A stretch of DNA of 64,000 bases from HGM04593 sp045644465 (GTDB lineage Bacteria; Bacteroidota; Bacteroidia; Bacteroidales; Bacteroidaceae), in NCBI GenBank assembly GCA_045644465.1, contig JAZRGV010000006.1, forward strand, positions 143,201 through 207,200. Reading direction: 5' to 3'. Below, one piece after another: positions 58,376 to 64,000 of this stretch. Both the position numbers and the translations under genes were made by a program. Below the pieces are notes generated by a model, which ran no database searches, was not told where the DNA came from, and worked only from the letters and a program-made list of their open reading frames with translations. Positions within the stretch are counted from its first letter, which is position 1; each line of letters starts with the position of its first letter.

Positions 58376-59608
58376 ATGGGAAAAGTTTTGATCATAGGAG
58401 CCGGAGGCGTGGCTACTGTTGCGGCACATAAGGTGTGCCAGAATACGGAAGTGTTTACAGAAATAATGATTGCCAGCCGTACAAAAAAGAAGTGCGACGC
58501 TCTGGCTGACGTGCTTAACAAAAAGTATGGAACAAATGTGCAGACAGCACAGGTGGATGCAGACAGTGTAGAACAGCTTGTGGAGCTGCTTGGCTCATAT
58601 AAACCCGATATCGTGATGAACCTGGCCTTGCCTTATCAGGACCTTACTATCATGGAGGCTTGTCTGCAGACCGGTTGCAACTATTTGGATACTGCCAACT
58701 ATGAACCCAAGGATGAGGCTCACTTCGAATACAGTTGGCAGTGGGCTTATCGCGAACGCTTCGAGAAAGCAGGTCTTTGCGCCATTCTTGGTTGCGGATT
58801 CGACCCGGGCGTGACCAGCGTGTTTACCGCTTATGCAGCAAAGCATTACTTCGATGAAATTCACTATCTTGATATTGTCGATTGTAATGCCGGAAACCAT
58901 CATAAGGCATTTGCTACCAACTTCAATCCCGAAATCAATATTCGTGAAATTACTCAGAAGGGACTTTACTACGAGAATGGAAAGTATATTGAGACCGAGC
59001 CTATGGAAATTCATCAACCATTGAACTATCCCAACATCGGTCCACGCGAGAGCTATCTTTTGCATCACGAGGAGATTGAAAGTCTTGTAATCAACTTCCC
59101 AACCATAAAACGTGCCCGTTTCTGGATGACCTTTGGCCAGCAGTATCTGACCTATTTGGATGTGATTCAGAACATAGGTATGAGCCGCATTGATGAGGTA
59201 GAATATAAGGCCCCCAAAGCCGACGGCACTGGCGAAGAGGTTGTAAAAATTGTTCCATTGCAGTTCCTTAAGGCTGTGCTTCCTAATCCACAGGATTTGG
59301 GCGAGAACTACGAGGGTGAGACATCTATTGGTTGTCGCATTCGTGGTATCAAGGATGGCGAGGAGCATACATACTATGTATATAACAACTGCAGCCACGA
59401 GGAGGCATATAAGGAAACTGGTATGCAGGGCGTAAGCTACACAACAGGTGTTCCTGCAATGATTGGTGCAATGATGTTCTTGAAAGGTATTTGGAGTAAA
59501 CCTGGTGTTTGGAACGTAGAGCAGTTCGACCCGGATCCATTCATGGAGCAGCTCAACACAAAGGGATTGCCTTGGCACGAGGAGTTTGATAAGGATTTGG
59601 AACTTTAA
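58376..59608 (+). CDS. Carboxynorspermidine/carboxyspermidine synthase, saccharopine dehydrogenase-like
   Basis: This 410-residue protein has an N-terminal Rossmann motif (VLIIGAGGVATVAAHKVC). It also has MIASRTKKKCDALADVL, MNLALPYQDLTIMEACLQTG, YLDTANYEP and GCGFDPGVTSVFTAYAAKHYF, the pattern of the saccharopine-dehydrogenase-like CASDH/CANSDH family. These enzymes reductively condense aspartate semialdehyde with a diamine to form carboxy-polyamines, used for spermidine or norspermidine. Gut Bacteroidales use this route. It is alone with its own promoter, and the decarboxylase partner (nspC) is not in this window. Confidence 0.9.
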   Translation: MGKVLIIGAGGVATVAAHKVCQNTEVFTEIMIASRTKKKCDALADVLNKKYGTNVQTAQVDADSVEQLVELLGSYKPDIVMNLALPYQDLTIMEACLQTGCNYLDTANYEPKDEAHFEYSWQWAYRERFEKAGLCAILGCGFDPGVTSVFTAYAAKHYFDEIHYLDIVDCNAGNHHKAFATNFNPEINIREITQKGLYYENGKYIETEPMEIHQPLNYPNIGPRESYLLHHEEIESLVINFPTIKRARFWMTFGQQYLTYLDVIQNIGMSRIDEVEYKAPKADGTGEEVVKIVPLQFLKAVLPNPQDLGENYEGETSIGCRIRGIKDGEEHTYYVYNNCSHEEAYKETGMQGVSYTTGVPAMIGAMMFLKGIWSKPGVWNVEQFDPDPFMEQLNTKGLPWHEEFDKDLEL

Positions 59609-59615
59609 TTAGAGA

Positions 59616-59727
59616 ATGAATAAAAAGCGAATTCCTGCGTTACGCTTGTCTTCAAAATCCTCATTTACGTTTACTAAACTGCGGTTTTGAAGCCTGCACA
59701 AGCCTTGAACTTCATCTTTTTATTCAT
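59616..59727. repeat. Large imperfect inverted repeat between two genes
   Basis: ATGAATAAAAAG (59616-59627) is mirrored exactly by CTTTTTATTCAT (59716-59727). Inner partial matches (GCTTGT/ACAAGC, CTTCAAAA/TTTTGAAG) and a small GTTTA/TAAAC hairpin continue the fold, giving a long imperfect stem upstream of recA. Confidence 0.55.
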
Positions 59728-59751
59728 CCTCTGCTTAAATTATATTTTAAA

Positions 59752-60789
59752 ATGGCAAAAAAAGAAGAATTGGAAAACATTGCAGGCAATGAGAAGCTTC
59801 GTGCTTTGCAGGCTGCTATGGATAAGATAGAGAAGAACTTTGGTAAAGGTTCTATCATGAAACTTGGTGACGATAATTTCGAGGATGTCGATGTCATCCC
59901 TACCGGTTCGGTTGGTTTGAACGCGGCACTTGGTGTGGGTGGTTATCCACGTGGTCGTATAATCGAGATTTATGGTCCGGAGTCATCAGGTAAAACAACA
60001 TTGGCTATACATGCCATTGCCGAGGCACAGAAGATGGGTGGCATTGCTGCAATCATCGACGCGGAGCATGCTTTTGACCGTTTCTATGCACAGAAGCTTG
60101 GTGTTGATATCGACAATCTGCTTATCTCACAGCCCGACTGCGGTGAGCAGGCATTGGAGATTGCCGAGCAGCTTATCCGCTCGTCGGCTATCGACATCAT
60201 TGTAATCGACTCTGTAGCTGCATTGACTCCTAAGGCTGAAATCGAAGGCGAGATGGGCGATAACAAGGTGGGCTTGCAGGCACGTCTTATGTCACAGGCT
60301 TTGCGTAAACTCACTTCAGCTATAAGCAAGACAAAAACAACATGTATCTTCATTAACCAGTTGCGCGAGAAAATCGGTGTCATGTTCGGTAATCCCGAGA
60401 CAACAACCGGTGGTAATGCTCTTAAGTTCTATGCGTCGGTGCGTTTGGATATCCGTCGTGTAACACAGCTCAAGGATGGCGAGGATGCTATAGGTAATCA
60501 GGTGCGCGTAAAGGTTGTTAAGAACAAGGTTGCTCCTCCTTTCCGCAAGGCGGAATTCGATATCATGTTCGGCGAAGGTATCTCTCGTGTAGGTGAAATT
60601 GTTGATTTGGGCGTTCAGTATGGAATAATCAAGAAGAGCGGTTCATTCTTCAGCTATAACGAGACGAAACTTGCTCAGGGACGCGACCGCACAAAGGCAC
60701 TTATCGCCGATAATCCAGAACTTGCAGAGGAACTTGAAGCTAAAATATCCGATGCAATAAAGGGTAATGTTGAAGAGGTTGCAGAATAA
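59752..60789 (+). CDS. recA: Recombinase RecA
   Basis: This 345-residue protein has normal RecA length. Walker A is GPESSGKTT (about 75-83). The family motifs IIDAEHAFDRFYAQKLGVD, IVIDSVAALTPKAEIEGEMGD, ALRKLTSAISKT, FINQLREKIGVMFGNPETTTGGNALKFYAS-type strands and the C-terminal LIADNPELAEELEAKI all match. It forms filaments on single-stranded DNA for homologous repair and SOS signalling. It is 143 bp after the carboxynorspermidine synthase, separated by a structured repeat, and has an A/T-rich leader. No SOS box was recognised. Confidence 0.98.
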   Translation: MAKKEELENIAGNEKLRALQAAMDKIEKNFGKGSIMKLGDDNFEDVDVIPTGSVGLNAALGVGGYPRGRIIEIYGPESSGKTTLAIHAIAEAQKMGGIAAIIDAEHAFDRFYAQKLGVDIDNLLISQPDCGEQALEIAEQLIRSSAIDIIVIDSVAALTPKAEIEGEMGDNKVGLQARLMSQALRKLTSAISKTKTTCIFINQLREKIGVMFGNPETTTGGNALKFYASVRLDIRRVTQLKDGEDAIGNQVRVKVVKNKVAPPFRKAEFDIMFGEGISRVGEIVDLGVQYGIIKKSGSFFSYNETKLAQGRDRTKALIADNPELAEELEAKISDAIKGNVEEVAE

Positions 60790-60842
60790 ATAAGTTGAAT
60801 GGCGGCAGTCGCCTTATTAATGAAAATATTTAAATAAATACT

Positions 60843-62033
60843 ATGAAGAAATCTATTTTGTTTGCAGCTTTGGCTTTTGTGGGCCTTGGCGCTTTTGCTC
60901 AGGATGCTCCTGCGCTTAAATTTGAAGTGGTAAAGGAGAATCCAATCACAAGTATAAAGAACCAGAACCAGGCAGGTACTTGCTGGTGCTATTCATCTTT
61001 GGCTTTTATTGAGTCGGAGTTGTTACGTATGGGTAAGGGTGAGTTCGATTTTTCAGAGATGTATATCGTACACAACACTTATCTCGACCGTGCCGACAAG
61101 GCTGTACGTACACACGGTGATATATCTTTCTCACAGGGTGGTTCTTTCTATGACGTAATCTATGGTATGGACAAGTTCGGTCTTGTTCCTGAGGCAGAGA
61201 TGCGTCCGGGTGTAATGTACGGAAAGGAGTTGAGCAACCACAACGAGCTCTCTGCAGTGAGCGATGCTGTTGTTGCTGCTATTGCAAAGGGCAAACAGCG
61301 CAGCTTGCAGGTAAGTCCTGAGGGTCAGCCTCTTTGGAAGAAGGCTATCGAGGCAGTTCACGATATCTATCTTGGTGAGCGTCCCGAGAAGTTTACTTAC
61401 AATGGTAAGGAATATACTCCAAAGTCATTCTATGAGTCTTTGGGCTTGAAAGCTGAAGATTATATCTCTTTGACATCTTACACACACCACCCATTCTACA
61501 AGCCTTTCGTTCTTGAAATTCAGGATAACTGGCGTTGGGCACAGTCATACAACCTTCCTATCGATGAGTTTATGCAGGTGTTTGACAATGCTATTATGGA
61601 AGGTTACACAATCGCTTGGGGTAGTGACGTGAGCGAGAAGGGCTTTACACGCGATGGTACAGCTGTTCTCCCCGATGACGCAAATGGCGCCGACCTTCAA
61701 GGTTCTGATATGGCAAGATGGCTTAAGTTGAGCGAAGAGGAGAAGAAAGTTACTCCAAAGCCATCAAACGAGAAATGGTGTACACAGGAGGAGCGTCAGA
61801 TTGCATACGACAACTGGGAAACAACCGATGACCACGGTATGCAGATCTATGGTATAGCAAAAGACCAGAACGGAAAGGAGTATTATATGGTTAAGAACTC
61901 TTGGGGTGCTGCAGGTACTTACAATGGTATCTGGTATGCGTCAAAGGCTTTTGCACGTTATAAGACTATGAACATCGTTGTTCACAAGAATGCTATTCCT
62001 AAGGATATCCGCAAGAAACTCGGTATCAAGTAA
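60843..62033 (+). CDS. Secreted C1 family aminopeptidase (PepC/bleomycin hydrolase type)
   Basis: This 396-residue protein has a signal peptide (MKKSILFAALAFVGLGAFAQ). The papain-fold catalytic residues are visible: Gln and Cys in NQNQAGTCWCYSS (Cys at about 47), His in TTDDHGMQIYG (about 333) and Asn in YMVKNSWG (about 354). The spacing and the insert carrying YTHHPFYKPFVLEIQDNW fit the PepC/BlmH group (C1B). Unlike cytoplasmic homologs it is exported. It would trim peptides in the periplasm or at the surface. It is 53 bp after recA and ends before a terminator. Confidence 0.92.
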   Translation: MKKSILFAALAFVGLGAFAQDAPALKFEVVKENPITSIKNQNQAGTCWCYSSLAFIESELLRMGKGEFDFSEMYIVHNTYLDRADKAVRTHGDISFSQGGSFYDVIYGMDKFGLVPEAEMRPGVMYGKELSNHNELSAVSDAVVAAIAKGKQRSLQVSPEGQPLWKKAIEAVHDIYLGERPEKFTYNGKEYTPKSFYESLGLKAEDYISLTSYTHHPFYKPFVLEIQDNWRWAQSYNLPIDEFMQVFDNAIMEGYTIAWGSDVSEKGFTRDGTAVLPDDANGADLQGSDMARWLKLSEEEKKVTPKPSNEKWCTQEERQIAYDNWETTDDHGMQIYGIAKDQNGKEYYMVKNSWGAAGTYNGIWYASKAFARYKTMNIVVHKNAIPKDIRKKLGIK

Positions 62034-62049
62034 TATAAGATATTGATTA

Positions 62050-62081
62050 AACAGGGCTGCATTGTACGATGCTGTCCTGTT
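62050..62081 (+). terminator. Terminator after the C1 aminopeptidase gene
   Basis: A 13-position stem with one mismatch and one G-U pair (AACAGGGCTGCAT with ATGCTGTCCTGTT) is followed by TTTGTT. Confidence 0.65.
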
Positions 62082-62104
62082 TTGTTCCATACAGAGATGT
62101 ATTT

Positions 62105-64000
62105 ATGAAGAAAACGCTTATAGCATATCTTTTGCTTCTGTTTGCAGCGACGACCGAGGTCGTTGCACAAGGCTGTATTGACAGTGTGGCTCTTAGAGCT
62201 ATGCAGGTGGGGCGTGTGATGCAACAAGAACGCGTCTATCTGCACTTCGACAATACTGCATATTATTTAGGCGAAACGATGTGGTTCAAGGCGTATGTCT
62301 CTTTTGGAGCAGACAACCGTCCGGGAATACTGAGCAAGGTGCTTTATGTAGAACTTGTAGCACCCGAGGGGTATGTTGTTGAAACCAAGAAGTACAAGCT
62401 TGATGATAATGGATGTTGTAATGGTGAGTTTGAATTGAATCCTCTGTTACTCTCCGGATATTATGAGATAAGAGCCTATACACGTTATATGCTGAACTGG
62501 GGCAAGGATGCAGTGTTCAGCCGTGTCTTTCCTATATTCGATAAGGTGAATGCCGATAACTGGGATTTCAAGAATATGCTCGACAGGCGACGTGCCTTTA
62601 TGCAGGACGGTAAGTGGATTAGCCATGAGCTGACCGAGGCAACTCTCGACTTTTATCCCGAGAGCGGTCATCTTGTCGGCGGATTGCCAAGCCGTGTCGC
62701 TTTTGAATTGCGCGAAGGCGATGGCATGTTCAGCGAGGAGAAGATAAGGATATACAAAAACAATGAACTTGTTGTCGAGGCTCTGCCGGTGCATCAAGGA
62801 AAAGGCGTTTTTGAACTTACGCCCGAAACCGGAGCGAAATATCATGCCGAGGTTACCGTAAAGAACAAAAAAGGCCAAGATGAAAAATATACATTCAAGC
62901 TGCCCAAGGTTTTGGACGAAGGTGCTGTGATGCGTGTTGAAGAGGATGGCGACAGCATAAGAATAGAAATCAGCGGCAATTTGACAGAAATAGAAGAGTT
63001 GGGCTTCCTGCTGCTGCATCGCGGAACAATGGGCTTCTACAATAAGATTAGTGCGCTAAACCGCCATTTTAGTTTGGCATTTGCGAAAAGCGAATTGCCC
63101 GAGGGTGTCAACCGTGCGGTGTTGTTTGCCGATGAGAATACCCCCATTGCCGAGCGTCAGTTCTTTGTCAAACACGACACCCTTTACAATACCACACAGG
63201 AAACAGTCGGCTTGCGCCTTGTGGCAAACGGATATCATCTGAATAATCTTTCTGCCTCTCCAAACGAGAAAATAACGCTTAAAATTGTCCGCAACGACGG
63301 AAAGCCTCTCTCAAAAGCCACAAACCTTTCTTTGGCAATAAGCGATGCTTTAGGGACGCAGGCTACATCATACAGCCACAACATATATACATACATGCTG
63401 CTCGGTTCGGAACTAAAAGGTTACATACCCGACGCAATGCACTATTTCAACCCGTCAAATGAAAACCGCAAGGAGCATCTTGACCTTATTATGCTCACTC
63501 ACGGCTGGACCTCATACAGCTGGCAGAATCTTGCGCGTCGCAAGATTAATGATATGCAACCCATTGAGCGCGGTATAACCGTTAAAGGAAACTTCTTTCA
63601 GAAAAGACGAGAGAGAGAATTCGGTCACATAGGAGAAGTAAAATTGACGGCGCAACCATATAACCTTGTGCGTCTTGACTATGCGGCAGACAGCACAAAT
63701 GTAAAGATGAGTACATTCCGCACCGACAGTGCTGGTGGCTTTGTCCTTGAACTCGAAGATTTCTATGGCACACGCATTGCATCGCTCAAGCCACAGACTG
63801 TTTTCAAGCACAGCAGGGATATTTCATACCATTTTGCTCTCGACCGGTACTATTCGCCAGGCTTCCGTCTATACGACTATTGGGAACGTAATCTTGGAAC
63901 TCCTATGAGTAAAGCCGCGGCTGACAGTCTTGTAAAACTTAATCCGTTTGAATATATGCTCTCTTCGGTTGAGGTGGTGGCAAAGAAAAATAACGAGATA
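62105..64000 (+). CDS. Large secreted MG2-like protein, 3' end beyond window
   Basis: An open frame from ATG at 62105 runs 632 codons to the window end. It has a signal peptide (MKKTLIAYLLLLFAATTEVVAQ). It then carries the pattern VYLHFDNTAYYLGETMWFKAYV (shown in two parts: VYLHFDNTAYYLGET, MWFKAYV), typical of the MG2-like N-terminal domain of large Bacteroidales surface proteins. Beta-sandwich repeats follow (FYPESGHLVGGLPSRVAFEL, GVFELTPETGAKYHAEV). The last visible residues (FEYMLSSVEVVAKKNNEI) resemble the start of a TonB-plug-like segment that such proteins often carry. Function is unknown, perhaps a surface export or binding protein. It is not an obvious partner of the C1 peptidase, from which a terminator separates it. 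Confidence 0.75.
   Translation, partial: MKKTLIAYLLLLFAATTEVVAQGCIDSVALRAMQVGRVMQQERVYLHFDNTAYYLGETMWFKAYVSFGADNRPGILSKVLYVELVAPEGYVVETKKYKLDDNGCCNGEFELNPLLLSGYYEIRAYTRYMLNWGKDAVFSRVFPIFDKVNADNWDFKNMLDRRRAFMQDGKWISHELTEATLDFYPESGHLVGGLPSRVAFELREGDGMFSEEKIRIYKNNELVVEALPVHQGKGVFELTPETGAKYHAEVTVKNKKGQDEKYTFKLPKVLDEGAVMRVEEDGDSIRIEISGNLTEIEELGFLLLHRGTMGFYNKISALNRHFSLAFAKSELPEGVNRAVLFADENTPIAERQFFVKHDTLYNTTQETVGLRLVANGYHLNNLSASPNEKITLKIVRNDGKPLSKATNLSLAISDALGTQATSYSHNIYTYMLLGSELKGYIPDAMHYFNPSNENRKEHLDLIMLTHGWTSYSWQNLARRKINDMQPIERGITVKGNFFQKRREREFGHIGEVKLTAQPYNLVRLDYAADSTNVKMSTFRTDSAGGFVLELEDFYGTRIASLKPQTVFKHSRDISYHFALDRYYSPGFRLYDYWERNLGTPMSKAAADSLVKLNPFEYMLSSVEVVAKKNNEI

Noticed and set aside
58595..59578. 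Long reverse-strand open frame (327 codons) inside the carboxynorspermidine synthase gene
   Set aside because: It lies fully antisense to a well-recognised enzyme, and its translation is Cys/His/Ile-rich with no domain pattern.

Overview
The window is about 64 kb of chromosome from a member of the order Bacteroidales, probably a gut lineage near Prevotellaceae or Bacteroidaceae. The evidence is a SusC/SusD pair with DUF4843 and PKD-like lipoproteins, a Mfa/FimA-type (type V) pilus operon, an FtsH-CdsA-RsfS cluster, a carboxynorspermidine synthase, secreted proteins ending in short C-terminal sorting-like tails (for example GIYIINGKKVLIK), and many upstream sequences matching the Bacteroides promoter pattern TTTG-N18-20-TAnnTTTG (or TAnnTTCG). 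Genus cannot be fixed from sequence alone. No phage, insertion sequence, plasmid or CRISPR genes were seen.

Layout. 1-4829 (minus strand) is a five-gene operon read leftward: parA, parB, a DUF5683 membrane protein, an MltD-like lytic transglycosylase and a bifunctional RelA/SpoT enzyme cut by the window edge. It links chromosome segregation, wall remodelling and the stringent response. 5011-7905 is a secreted GH84 beta-N-acetylglucosaminidase. 8006-9944 is surE-lpxB, converging on the rsfS-ftsH-cdsA operon (13182-9927). A tRNA-Gln(CTG) lies at 13433-13503.

13692-29499 looks like a peptide and amino-acid acquisition region. It holds a secreted thioredoxin-like protein, a secreted beta-rich protein, a susC-susD-DUF4843-PKD lipoprotein operon, tryptophanase, a secreted S9 dipeptidyl peptidase and L-serine ammonia-lyase. 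29500-30395 is a gene-poor stretch packed with palindromes and tandem repeats that also hides a 58-residue gene. 30396-35624 encodes a 1742-residue repetitive secreted protein. 35844-39979 holds an SDR epimerase-like gene that appears leaderless and a membrane operon (PHP phosphoesterase, EptA-like phosphoethanolamine transferase, DUF4250).

40247-55965 is the most distinctive part: ten co-directional genes that appear to form one type V pilus operon. It has four fimbrillin-like lipoproteins with a consistently placed Arg after the lipobox, a DUF5119 lipoprotein, two DUF3575-like proteins (one with a long Lys-rich tail), an OmpA-like protein, a 688-residue beta-barrel and a helical-repeat protein. 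One subunit gene (44931-46223) has codon use and an AT-rich leader typical of a very highly expressed major subunit. 56115-64000 is housekeeping: dnaK, carboxynorspermidine synthase, recA, a C1 family aminopeptidase, and a large MG2-like secreted protein cut by the window end.

All functional calls rest on recognisable motifs and remembered family features. No database search was run, and promoters and terminators were predicted by eye.
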